Shown one piece after another: positions 32,613-41,007 of a stretch of 64,000 nt of DNA. Numbering within the stretch: position 1 is the first letter of the stretch; every line of letters begins with the position of its first letter. Source of the stretch: Granulicella pectinivorans (GTDB lineage: Bacteria > Acidobacteriota > Terriglobia > Terriglobales > Acidobacteriaceae); assembly GCF_900114625.1 (NCBI RefSeq), contig NZ_FOZL01000001.1, forward strand, positions 3,162,001 through 3,226,000, in the 5' to 3' direction. The translations under genes were made by a program, and so were the position numbers. The notes under the pieces were generated by a model. It did not search any database and was not told where the DNA came from. It saw nothing but the letters and a program-made list of their open reading frames with translations.

Positions 32613-33731
32613 TTGGAAGAAGCTGCGAACCATGAGGTCCTCTTGCCGGACACGAAGGGATTGGAACTCCCTACCGTGTCCGGCGAGGGGACCTTTTTCT
32701 CGATACAGGCGCTGCGTGGCGTCGCTGCAGTTCTTGTGGTCGCGCTGCACACGACCCAGACGATGAACCATCACTTTCCCGGTATCTCAGGGCCGGGATT
32801 TAGCGGTGGCGCGGGAGTCGATATCTTCTTCGTCATCAGCGGATTTGTGATGACGATGTCGTCGCGCACGCTTCTGCGCTCGATGCATCCGATGCGCACT
32901 TTCCTCTGGAAAAGGATCAGGCGTGTGGTGCCGATGTACTGGCTGGCCACCACGGTCAAACTTGGACTGCTTATGGTGGTTCCGGCTGCCGGCGGGCTGC
33001 TTGCGCAAGGAGCATGGCACGTCGCTGCGTCGTATCTCTTTATCCCGAGTATCGGGGCAAAGGGCGAGGTGTTGCCGATTCTGATTGTTGGCTGGACCCT
33101 CAACTACGAGATGCTGTTTTACCTCATCGTGGCGACCGCACTTGGAATGCGCCTCCGCATGGTGCCTTTTGTTTCCGCCGTAATTCTATTGTTGAGTCTG
33201 ATTGGGTTTGTCTTTGCCGACCGTCTGCCGGTTGCTCTCTCACTCGTCAGTCCCATCCTGATGGAGTTTCTGTACGGTGTGCTTATAGCACAGCTTACTG
33301 CGAGACTGCATGCCCGTCGCAGCAGTCAGAAGATCTTCTGTTATGCTGCGATCGTATTGGCCTTCGCGGTAATCGAACTCTCCCCGGATGAGAATGTCCT
33401 GAGGACGCGGATCCTGGTCTGGGGGCTGGCTGCTTTGGCGATGGTGACTGCTGCCATCGCTCTTGAGGCTGACCTTCGGCGCTGGATTCCACGATGGATG
33501 CTTGAGCTTGGCGACTCTTCGTACTCTCTCTACCTCACCCACACGATGACACTGGCAGGCATCGGGTCCCTCTTGTCCCATTTTCGCGGACTGGACCGCT
33601 CTGGCTATGCCGTGGAGTGGGTTTTTGCAGCGGCGCTGTGCCTGCTGGTGGGAGAGCTGGTCTATCGCTGGGTCGAGCTACCGATCACACACCGGATGAA
33701 GGGCAAAAAGACGGCTGTAGCCCACGCATAA
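32613..33731 (+). CDS. Acyltransferase family 3 membrane protein (OafA/YrhL-like)
   Basis: About ten transmembrane helices. The family start IQALRGVAAVLVVALH is present, with the catalytic His at the end of helix 1, then GVDIFFVISGFVMT and the RIRRVVPMYW loop. I use TTG 32613 because GGAGG lies four bases upstream (372 residues); a TTG at 32586 would overlap mdh by 14 bases. Such enzymes O-acetylate or acylate surface polysaccharides and other envelope molecules. The acceptor is unknown. Confidence 0.88.
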   Translation: MEEAANHEVLLPDTKGLELPTVSGEGTFFSIQALRGVAAVLVVALHTTQTMNHHFPGISGPGFSGGAGVDIFFVISGFVMTMSSRTLLRSMHPMRTFLWKRIRRVVPMYWLATTVKLGLLMVVPAAGGLLAQGAWHVAASYLFIPSIGAKGEVLPILIVGWTLNYEMLFYLIVATALGMRLRMVPFVSAVILLLSLIGFVFADRLPVALSLVSPILMEFLYGVLIAQLTARLHARRSSQKIFCYAAIVLAFAVIELSPDENVLRTRILVWGLAALAMVTAAIALEADLRRWIPRWMLELGDSSYSLYLTHTMTLAGIGSLLSHFRGLDRSGYAVEWVFAAALCLLVGELVYRWVELPITHRMKGKKTAVAHA

Positions 33732-33768
33732 GAGGACCCATCCGAAGCTTCTCTGGACGGGTCCTCTT
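33730..33768. terminator. Bidirectional terminator
   Basis: AAGAGGACCC and TCC pair with GGA and GGGTCCTCTT, leaving one mismatch and an eleven-base loop, between the convergent acyltransferase and cyclophilin genes. Confidence 0.85.
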
Positions 33769-33785
33769 ATGCTGAAAGCAAAAGC

Positions 33786-34307
33786 TTACGCGATGCGATC
33801 GATCGTGACCGACTCAAGCACCACCGGGGTCTTGGGGCGGTCCATACCGTCGCGGCTCACCTTCGAGATCTTCTCGACGATGTCGTAGCCTTCGACAACC
33901 TCACCGAAGATGGTGTGCTTGCCCGTCAGCCAGCTCGTGTCGGTGACGGTGATGAAGAACTGCGAGCCGTTGGTATTCGGGCCGGCGTTCGCCATGGCCA
34001 GCTTGCCGGGCTGCTGGAAGCCGTGCTTCGAGCCCTTGGTCTCGTCCGCGAACTTGTAGCCGGGGCCGCCCATGCCGGTGCCTTCCGGATCGCCGCCCTG
34101 GATCATGAACTGGGGGATCACGCGATGGAAGATGGTTCCGTCATAGAGCTTGTCGCCCTTCTTCGAGCGGCTCGTCCACTCCTTGGTGCCCTCGGCCAGG
34201 CCGATGAAGTTGGCAACGGTAAGAGGGGCGTCGGCCTCGAAGAGTTCGCAGACGATAGTGCCTTCGCTGGTTTTGAAGGTGGCGTAAGTGCCGGGCTTGG
34301 TAGGCAT
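33786..34307 (-). CDS. Cytoplasmic peptidyl-prolyl cis-trans isomerase, cyclophilin type
   Basis: 173 residues without a signal peptide. The cyclophilin core is intact: FHRVIPQFMIQGGDP with the catalytic Arg, GKLAMANAGPNTNGSQFFIT, WLTGKHTIFGEV. AGGAG precedes the ATG. A second, exported cyclophilin lies 96 bases upstream on the same strand with clear sequence similarity (VANFIGLAEGTKEW against VSNFIGLATGTKEW), so the pair arose by tandem duplication. Confidence 0.95.
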   Translation of the reverse strand: MPTKPGTYATFKTSEGTIVCELFEADAPLTVANFIGLAEGTKEWTSRSKKGDKLYDGTIFHRVIPQFMIQGGDPEGTGMGGPGYKFADETKGSKHGFQQPGKLAMANAGPNTNGSQFFITVTDTSWLTGKHTIFGEVVEGYDIVEKISKVSRDGMDRPKTPVVLESVTIDRIA

Positions 34308-34403
34308 TGTTCTTCTCCTGGTTGGCGCGCAATAGACGAGCGCGGTGAGTGATCAAGGAATCTTTGCCGTTCGATGCAAAGATTCAGGAACTTGTGCGAA
34401 AAC

Positions 34404-35156
34404 TTAGTGTGGCAAAGGAGGCGGCATCGCCGGCTTCTGCGGCGGTGCTGCCGGTTGCGGGGGCAGGGGAGGCAGTGGCTGGCCTTCGCCGACGATCGTC
34501 ACCTTGTTGATTACGACCGGCACGCGCGGCTTATCGTCTGCATTGCGCTCCACGCGCGCAATGGCCTTCTCCACCTGGACGGCATCATCGTCGCACTGGC
34601 CGAAGATGGTGTGCTTGCCGTTGAGTTGCGGCGTAGGAACTTCGGTGATGAAAAACTGCGAACCATTGGTGCCCGGGCCCGCGTTGGCCATCGCCAGGCG
34701 TCCAGGCACGTCGAAGTTGAGGCCCGGATCGATCTCGTCGCGAAAGTAGTAGCCGGGGCCGCCCATACCGGTCGCCTGCGGATCGCCACCCTGGATCATG
34801 AAATCGGGGATCACGCGATGGAAGGTGGTGCCGTCGAAGAACTTCGTGTGCTTCTTCTGCTCGGTCTCCTCTTCGATCCACTCCTTGGTGCCTGTTGCAA
34901 GGCCGATGAAGTTGGAAACCGTCAGTGGCGCCTCCCTGGCATAGAACTTGCACGTCATCCGGCCCATGGTGGTGTCGAAGACGACGGTTGGGCCATTGGG
35001 CACGACAGGCGGTCCAACGTGCTCGGTAGGAGACGGTGCGTCGGGAAGATCGTTGGCAGGTGCCGGAGCCGGTTTTTCCTGTGAAAAGGCGGAAACGGCG
35101 CTGGCGAGGGAGAGGGCAGCCAGCAGGCGGAACGTCATCGAAGCGCGAACAGTCAT
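34404..35156 (-). CDS. Exported peptidyl-prolyl cis-trans isomerase, cyclophilin type
   Basis: 250 residues from ATG 35156 (GAGG six bases upstream). A signal peptide (FRLLAALSLASAVSAFSQ) is followed by a Pro/Ala linker, then the cyclophilin domain (FHRVIPDFMIQGGDP, GRLAMANAGPGTNGSQFFIT, LNGKHTIFGQCDDD). The C-terminus is proline-rich (PLPPLPPQPAAPPQKP). It probably folds proteins in the periplasm. It pairs with the cytoplasmic paralogue downstream; an FKBP gene is 1.3 kb upstream. Confidence 0.93.
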   Translation of the reverse strand: MTVRASMTFRLLAALSLASAVSAFSQEKPAPAPANDLPDAPSPTEHVGPPVVPNGPTVVFDTTMGRMTCKFYAREAPLTVSNFIGLATGTKEWIEEETEQKKHTKFFDGTTFHRVIPDFMIQGGDPQATGMGGPGYYFRDEIDPGLNFDVPGRLAMANAGPGTNGSQFFITEVPTPQLNGKHTIFGQCDDDAVQVEKAIARVERNADDKPRVPVVINKVTIVGEGQPLPPLPPQPAAPPQKPAMPPPLPH

Positions 35157-35213
35157 CAATATCCTCAAACCAACCACAAGGCTACTCCATTGGACTGCGG
35201 GGAGCAAAGTTGG

Positions 35214-36356
35214 TTATGGCTGGGCGACCGCCTGGACGGCCCGAAATACGCGGAGGAAATTGCCTCCGAGGATCTTGTGGACGTCCTCGGCGCTGACGCC
35301 GCGCTCCAGGAGGGCTGCGGTGATGCGCGGCAGATCGGCGGCAGAGTCGATGCCGTCCGGGGGCTGCGGAATACCGTCGAAGTCGGTGCCGATGCCGACG
35401 TGGTCCACGCCTGCCACCTGGATCATATGCATGAAGTGGTCGATCAGCGACGAAAAGGGAGCCCGCGGAAGCCGCGCGGTGTGCTCGCGGTCGATCAGGG
35501 TAGAGGCCGCGAAGGGAACAGGCCGGCCGGCGTACTCCTCCTCCAACGCCGCGTGGGCACGCTGTCGTTCGGGGCGCTGTGCGCTCCAGGCAAGGCGGTA
35601 GTCCTCGTCGATGAAGGCGGGGTAGAAGTTCACCATGGCGACGCCGTCCGTCTTGGCGATCGCGACGAGCATCTCGTCGGTCAGGTTGCGGGCGGAGTTC
35701 GTCAGTGCCCGTGCGGAGGAGTGCGACGCGATGACCGGTGCCTTCGAGACCTCGAGGACGTCCCAGAAAGTCTTGTCGGAGACGTGAGAGATATCGACGA
35801 TCATGCCGAGGCGGTTCATCTCCGCGATCACCTCGCGGCCGAAGTCGGTCAGTCCATTGTGGTGGACGACGGCAGGGTCGTCGATATCCCCGGAGGAGTC
35901 CGCCCATTCGTTGGTGTTGGACCAGGTCAGCGTCATGGCCCGGACGCCGAGGCGATAAAACAGTCGCAGGAGCCCAAGATCGGCCTCAATGGCGTGGCCT
36001 CCCTCAATGGAGACCATGGCGGCGAAGCGCCCGGAGGCGTGTGCGGCCAGAACGTCGTCCGCGGTAGTGCAGAGGACCATAGCCTCGGGGTGGAGGCGAA
36101 TCTGCTCCAGCAGGCCGTCGAGCAGCGAAAAAGCGCGGTGGGCGAAGCGTCCCTGCCACTGCGTGGGCTCGACCCAGAGGGCGAAGAGCTCCCCTGCAAG
36201 GTTGCCGTTGCGGGCTGTCTCGAGCGAGAGCATGCCGCCGGCGAGCGGCCCGGTAAAGTCCCACCGCTCGTCCACAAAGCGTTGTGGTGTATCGGCGTGG
36301 GTGTCGAGGACGATGGCGCTGCGGTGGACTTCTTCTGAGGTGAGACCCTGGCTCAA
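35214..36356 (-). CDS. Membrane dipeptidase (M19 renal dipeptidase family)
   Basis: Zinc dipeptidase. The HxD zinc pair is in DTHADTP, the bridging Glu in VSIEGGHAIE, and further ligands in DISHVSD and ASHSSARAL; GIGTDFDGI is also conserved. I place the start at TTG 36356, nine bases after GGAAAG (380 residues); a TTG at 36410 would add 18 basic residues. There is no clear signal peptide, so it may be cytoplasmic and process peptides or D-residue dipeptides. It faces away from the FKBP gene. Confidence 0.88.
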   Translation of the reverse strand: MSQGLTSEEVHRSAIVLDTHADTPQRFVDERWDFTGPLAGGMLSLETARNGNLAGELFALWVEPTQWQGRFAHRAFSLLDGLLEQIRLHPEAMVLCTTADDVLAAHASGRFAAMVSIEGGHAIEADLGLLRLFYRLGVRAMTLTWSNTNEWADSSGDIDDPAVVHHNGLTDFGREVIAEMNRLGMIVDISHVSDKTFWDVLEVSKAPVIASHSSARALTNSARNLTDEMLVAIAKTDGVAMVNFYPAFIDEDYRLAWSAQRPERQRAHAALEEEYAGRPVPFAASTLIDREHTARLPRAPFSSLIDHFMHMIQVAGVDHVGIGTDFDGIPQPPDGIDSAADLPRITAALLERGVSAEDVHKILGGNFLRVFRAVQAVAQP

Positions 36357-36442
36357 GGTGACCGTCTTTCCTGGCCGGCTTGGGGTTCGGCCTTGCCTCG
36401 ATTGTAACAAGCGGAGGGTGAGCGGTTATCATGGTCCCACCT

Positions 36443-37117
36443 ATGAAGCCTGCGGTTCTCCTTCTCCTCGCCACGACCTCCGTCTTCGCCCAGACGGCCG
36501 CTCCCAAGCCCCATACAGCCTCCACGACCGCCAAGCCTGCCGCGAAGAAGCCCACGTCTGCCTCCCTCGATGCGCCTCCGGGCGTACCCAAGGTGGTTGG
36601 CGTGCCCAAGGTGCTCTACGCGCTGCGCTACATCGACACCGTCGTGGGTAAAGGAGAGCTGGCCGTGCCGCGCAAGTGGTACACCGTGAACTACACCGGC
36701 TACCTGACGACCGGCAAGAAGTTCGATTCGTCGTTCGACCGCAACCAGCCCATCACCTTTCCGTACGGGGCCAAGCGCGTCATTGCCGGCTGGGACACGG
36801 GTTTCGAGGGCATGCACATCGGCGGAAAGCGCCGTCTGTTTATCCCGTATGAGCTTGCCTACGGCGAGCAGGGCAACCCGGTCATTCCGGCCAAGTCGAA
36901 CCTGATCTTCGACGTGGAGCTTCTGGCCATGTCGGATACGCCTCCCGCGCCCCCGGCTCCTCCGGCGGGTGCGACGCCTCCCCCGGCCAAGCCGGCCACG
37001 CCACCTCCCGCGGGAGCTCCGGCAGCCACCGGCACCACGGCTCCTGCTACCCCGGCCCCGGCAACGACGACGCCAGCGCCCACAGGAACCGCAACGCCTC
37101 CTCCAACCAAGCAGTAA
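36443..37117 (+). CDS. Exported FKBP-type peptidyl-prolyl isomerase with Pro/Ala/Thr tail
   Basis: 224 residues. The start at 36443 gives a clean signal peptide, MKPAVLLLLATTSVFAQ; ATG 36431 would add four residues. The FKBP domain covers about 60-165 (VNYTGYLTTGKKFDSS, PFPYGAKRVIAGWDTGFEGM-type pocket, RRLFIPYELAYGEQG). A 55-residue Pro/Ala/Thr-rich tail follows and is probably disordered. It is the third prolyl isomerase within 3.4 kb. Confidence 0.93.
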   Translation: MKPAVLLLLATTSVFAQTAAPKPHTASTTAKPAAKKPTSASLDAPPGVPKVVGVPKVLYALRYIDTVVGKGELAVPRKWYTVNYTGYLTTGKKFDSSFDRNQPITFPYGAKRVIAGWDTGFEGMHIGGKRRLFIPYELAYGEQGNPVIPAKSNLIFDVELLAMSDTPPAPPAPPAGATPPPAKPATPPPAGAPAATGTTAPATPAPATTTPAPTGTATPPPTKQ

Positions 37118-37200
37118 TCTCCAGGGCGGTCCCGGGATCGGCTGATTCTTAGCGACCGAGGCCGCCCTTGCTTCATCTGATAGCCTGCCGGGGGAATTCC

Positions 37201-38949
37201 ATGTTCGATCGTCTGCGACCGCTTGCGCCTTATCTGAAACGTTACTGGCCGAGCCTCGCCTGGGGCAGCGTCTCGACGATTCTGTACAACGTCATCAAAG
37301 TCATGATCCCGCTGGTGATCGGTCACGCCATCGACGACATGCAGCATGGTCTGACTGAATCCAAGGTGATGCACCACGGGCTGCGTCTGCTGGGCATTGC
37401 GGTGCTCTCGGCGGTGTTTCTCTACACCACGCGCCAGGTCACCATCGGCGCCTCGCGTGAGATCGAATTCGATCTTCGCAACGACCTCTTTGCCAACCTG
37501 GAACGGCAACCCGCAAGCTTCTATCACACGCATCGCACGGGCGACATCATGGCCCGCACCACGAACGATCTGTCGGCGGTGCGACAGTTGCTTGGACCGG
37601 CCATCATGTACTCGGCCAACACCATCGTCTTTACGGTGGCGGCGCTGCCGTTCATGTACCGCATCAGCCCGCGTCTCACGTTCATTGCCTTTGTGCCTCT
37701 GCCTATGGCCTCGGTCATCGTGCAGGTCTTCGGTAACCGGATTCATCGCCGCTTCGAACGCATCCAGGCCATGTTCTCCGACATCTCCGCCAAGGCGCAG
37801 GAGAACTTCGCCGGCGCCCGTCTCATCCGCGCCTTCGCGCAGGAAGAGGCGGAGATCGAGAAGTTTGAGATTGCCAACAGGGAATACATCGGGCGCAGCC
37901 TGCATCTCGTGCGGCTGATGGCCATGCTCTGGCCGACGCTCGAGTTTATGCTCGGCATCTCGCTCATGATCACGCTTCTGGTTGGTGGGCACGAGGTCGT
38001 CTCGCACCAGATCTCGGTCGGCCAGTTCACCTCGTTCAACGTGTACATGGTGCAGCTTACCTTCCCCATGATCGCGGTCGGCTGGGTCGTCAATCTCTTT
38101 CAGCGCGGCACCGCTTCGATCGTGCGTATCGACGAGCTGCTGAAGCAGGTTCCGGCCATCCAGGATGGTCCGGAGGCCGTCGCCTCCGCCGGCCCAGTAA
38201 AGGGCGGCATCGAGTTCCGCGGACTCACCTTTGCCTACGGCGACGGACCTGACGTGCTGAAGGATGTCGACCTCACGGTACCCGCAGGAACCAGTCTGGC
38301 CGTTGTCGGGCCGACGGGATCAGGCAAGTCCACGCTCGTCGGTCTGATCGCGAGGCTGCACGACGCGAAGCCCGGTATGGTTCTGATCGACGACGCACCC
38401 ATTCGCGAGTATCCGCTGGCAACGCTGCGCGAGGGCATCGGGTTCGTCCCGCAGGAGACCTTCCTGTTTTCCACGACGATCCATCAGAACATTGCCTTCG
38501 GTGTTCCCGACGCAACCGTGGAGCAGGTAAAGGTTGCGGCAGGCATCGCGCATATCCGCACTGAGATCGAAGAGTTCCCCAAGGGCTTCGAGACGATGGT
38601 CGGTGAGCGCGGCGTGACGCTCTCGGGGGGACAGAAGCAGCGAACCTCCATCGCGCGTGCGGTGCTGCGCGATCCCAGCATCCTGATCCTCGACGACGCC
38701 CTTGCCAGCGTGGACACCTACACGGAAGAGCAGATTCTGGGCGGTCTGCGCCACGTGATGCAGGGCCGGACGACGGTGCTGATCTCGCATCGCATCTCGA
38801 CCGCGCGCAACGCCGACCAGATTGCGGTGCTCGACGCCGGTCGTGTCGTCGAGCTGGGAACGCACGACCAGTTGCTCGCGATGAATGGCCCCTATGCCGA
38901 ACTCTTCGAAAAGCAGAGGCTGGAAGAAGAGTTGGCCGTCACACGCTAA
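37201..38949 (+). CDS. ABC exporter half-transporter (MsbA/multidrug type) with non-canonical catalytic site
   Basis: 582 residues from ATG 37201: six transmembrane helices (about 15-310), then a nucleotide-binding domain. Walker A GPTGSGKST is at 370-378, the signature LSGGQ at 474-478, and Walker B ILILDD at 494-499. The residue after Walker B Asp, normally the catalytic Glu, is Asp (D499, LDDALASVD). That change marks the degenerate site in heterodimeric exporters such as BmrCD or TM287/288, so a partner subunit is expected. No partner is adjacent. GGGGGAA precedes the ATG. Confidence 0.92.
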   Translation: MFDRLRPLAPYLKRYWPSLAWGSVSTILYNVIKVMIPLVIGHAIDDMQHGLTESKVMHHGLRLLGIAVLSAVFLYTTRQVTIGASREIEFDLRNDLFANLERQPASFYHTHRTGDIMARTTNDLSAVRQLLGPAIMYSANTIVFTVAALPFMYRISPRLTFIAFVPLPMASVIVQVFGNRIHRRFERIQAMFSDISAKAQENFAGARLIRAFAQEEAEIEKFEIANREYIGRSLHLVRLMAMLWPTLEFMLGISLMITLLVGGHEVVSHQISVGQFTSFNVYMVQLTFPMIAVGWVVNLFQRGTASIVRIDELLKQVPAIQDGPEAVASAGPVKGGIEFRGLTFAYGDGPDVLKDVDLTVPAGTSLAVVGPTGSGKSTLVGLIARLHDAKPGMVLIDDAPIREYPLATLREGIGFVPQETFLFSTTIHQNIAFGVPDATVEQVKVAAGIAHIRTEIEEFPKGFETMVGERGVTLSGGQKQRTSIARAVLRDPSILILDDALASVDTYTEEQILGGLRHVMQGRTTVLISHRISTARNADQIAVLDAGRVVELGTHDQLLAMNGPYAELFEKQRLEEELAVTR

Positions 38950-38998
38950 GCAATTGACCGTCCCTCGCGCAGCGGACGCTTCCGGCACGACATGGCTT

Positions 38999-39472
38999 CT
39001 AGGCGGACCAACGGCTCGCGACCGATGCAGTCTGACTCGGAGCAGCTTCCGCCGGCGGCAGAAACCGTTCCTCTCGCGTGCGCAGTTCGCGCGGCAGAAC
39101 ACGCCCCGCAGCCGGGTCACGCGCAACGATCACCCACGCGTCCCGCACATTCTTCACGCAGGCGATGACCTCCTGGAACTGCGCAACGGAAGCCGCGTGC
39201 GAGGCCTCGAGCGACATCGTAAACATCGCCGAGTAGAAGTCGGAGAGCGTGGTCGCGGTGTCGCCGCCAAGATCCATCCGCAGACGCGCCTGCAGGTACA
39301 TCACGATGTCGAGGAAGCGCTTCACCGCGTCGCGCCGCGCGGTCACGTCGCCGTCTTCGACCGCCGTGATCGCGCGATACAGAAAGCGGATCGACGCATC
39401 GTAGAGCGCGACGATCAACTCGACGCCGGTTGCGCCGATCAGGGTCTGGTTGCGATAGCTGCTCTGGTTCAT
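38999..39472 (-). CDS. fliS: Flagellar secretion chaperone FliS
   Basis: 157 residues. FliS binds flagellin in the cytoplasm and keeps it unfolded for export. The N-terminal half matches the family helical bundle: ELIVALYDASIRFLYRAI, then AVKRFLDIVMYLQARL. The C-terminal 35 residues are extended and Pro/Ala-rich. AGAGGAG precedes the ATG. It follows fliD by 20 bases in the order fliC-fliD-fliS. Confidence 0.9.
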   Translation of the reverse strand: MNQSSYRNQTLIGATGVELIVALYDASIRFLYRAITAVEDGDVTARRDAVKRFLDIVMYLQARLRMDLGGDTATTLSDFYSAMFTMSLEASHAASVAQFQEVIACVKNVRDAWVIVARDPAAGRVLPRELRTREERFLPPAEAAPSQTASVASRWSA

Positions 39473-39492
39473 GGGTCTCCTCTTGCGTTGCG

Positions 39493-40866
39493 TTAGTTGC
39501 CGTTGCCCGTGTTGTATCCCGTCACGGCGGAGTAGATCTGGTCGATCTCGGAGAGCTGATCGGGAATGGATTGCAGAATCTGGTTGGCGGCGTTCAGTTC
39601 GTTGGTCAGGTTGGTCTTCTGCGTAGCAAGCCGCGCGTCTTCATCGGCGATGCTCTGGTTGAGCGCAGTCTCCTTGGCCGTGTTCTCCTGCTTGGCCAGA
39701 TAGATCGCACCGGTCGTCGAGACGCTTCCCAGTGAGTTCAGCGTCGTGGTCAGGCTCTGCCCGAAGCTGCCGCTGTTTTGCAGGAAGCCGGTGATGTCGG
39801 CGAAGTTGGAGTTCAGCGCCGCGTCGAGCGTACTGTTGTCGAGCGTGAGCTTGCCATCCTGTCCGACGCTTAGGCCAAGCTGCTGCATGTTCGCGATGCC
39901 CCCCACCTTCGATCCACCGTTGAGCGCCTGCGAGAGCTGCGTCTGGATGCTCTGCAGCGTGGGATTGCCGTAGAGCGGCTCGGCATTGCCGCTGGAGTCC
40001 TTGCCCTCCTGCGTCGCCATGTCCGAGACGAGCTGGTTGTATGCCGTGACGAAGGTGGCGAACGCGCTTTCGACACTCGAGTTATCGTTGGTGATCTGCA
40101 CCTGGACCGGCGTGTTCGGCGCCGCAGCGAGAAGCTGAAAAGTGACACCGGGAATAGCCGTGGTCACCGTGTTTGAAGCGCTGGTCGTGTCGAGTCCATC
40201 GACGTTCAGCACGGCATCCGCACCGGTCTGTCCGGTGGCGAAGTTGATCGTGGTATTGCTGTTGGTCGTGTCGGTCAGCGCGGGCGTCAGGGTGATCTGT
40301 CCGGCTGCTCCTGACTGGTTGCTCACCAGCGAAAGACGGTAGCCCGTCGTATCCTGCACCACGCTCGCGGTTACACCGTAGGAGCCTGAGTTGATCGATG
40401 CGGCGAGCGTCTTCAGTGTGTTGTTGGAACTGTCGAGCGTGATCGTCTGATCGCTCGATCCAACCTGGATCTCCAGGCTTCCGCTCAGCGTGTCGGAGAG
40501 GTTGCTCACGCGATCCGAATACATCGAAGAGGTGGAGGCCAGCGAGGTCACCGTGACCGTGTGGCTGCCCGCAATCGACGACGCACTGGCAGAGGAAAGC
40601 GACAGGACGTTGGTATCGGAGCTCGACCCAAGCTTCGAGAACATCACGCCATCGAAGTTGGTCAATGCACCCAGCGCTGTCGAGAGCGAGGAAAGATCGC
40701 TACCGAGTGTGCTGAAGGCCGTGTCCTGCGCCTGCAGTGCGGTGAGTTGATTCTTCCACGGCGTCTCGATCCCGGATTCGATCGCAAGGATCGAGGTCAC
40801 GGTGCCGGCGACGTCGAAGCCTGAGCCGGTGGCGAGATTTCCGAAGCTGAGTCCGACGGTTCCCAT
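39493..40866 (-). CDS. fliD: Flagellar filament cap protein FliD (HAP2)
   Basis: 457 residues. The N-terminal domain starts GLATGSGFDVAGTVTSILAI-like with helices (GIETPWKNQLTALQAQ). A Ser/Thr-rich middle domain has the flagellin-IN-like TINFATGQTGADAVLNVDG. The C-terminal coiled coil is KQENTAKETALNQSI through NAANQILQSIPDQLSEID. GGGAG precedes the ATG. The cap folds flagellin at the filament tip. It is transcribed behind fliC after a terminator, possibly by read-through or its own promoter. Confidence 0.92.
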   Translation of the reverse strand: MGTVGLSFGNLATGSGFDVAGTVTSILAIESGIETPWKNQLTALQAQDTAFSTLGSDLSSLSTALGALTNFDGVMFSKLGSSSDTNVLSLSSASASSIAGSHTVTVTSLASTSSMYSDRVSNLSDTLSGSLEIQVGSSDQTITLDSSNNTLKTLAASINSGSYGVTASVVQDTTGYRLSLVSNQSGAAGQITLTPALTDTTNSNTTINFATGQTGADAVLNVDGLDTTSASNTVTTAIPGVTFQLLAAAPNTPVQVQITNDNSSVESAFATFVTAYNQLVSDMATQEGKDSSGNAEPLYGNPTLQSIQTQLSQALNGGSKVGGIANMQQLGLSVGQDGKLTLDNSTLDAALNSNFADITGFLQNSGSFGQSLTTTLNSLGSVSTTGAIYLAKQENTAKETALNQSIADEDARLATQKTNLTNELNAANQILQSIPDQLSEIDQIYSAVTGYNTGNGN

Positions 40867-40952
40867 CGGGTTCTCCCTTGCATTTGGGTGGTTGCGAGGT
40901 AGGCAGATGCAATCGCTGGGCCAGGGTTTTCAGACCGGGATTAGCCGCTTCT

Positions 40953-40989
40953 AAAAAAGCGGGGCGGATCCCTTCGGCCGGATCCGCCC
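40953..40989 (-). terminator. Intrinsic terminator after fliC
   Basis: On the reverse strand GGGCGGATCC pairs with GGATCCGCCC around an eight-base loop, followed within three bases by TTTTTT (40958-40953). It should sharply lower fliD transcription relative to flagellin. Confidence 0.88.
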
Positions 40990-41007
40990 ACGGAAACACG
41001 ATGCTTT

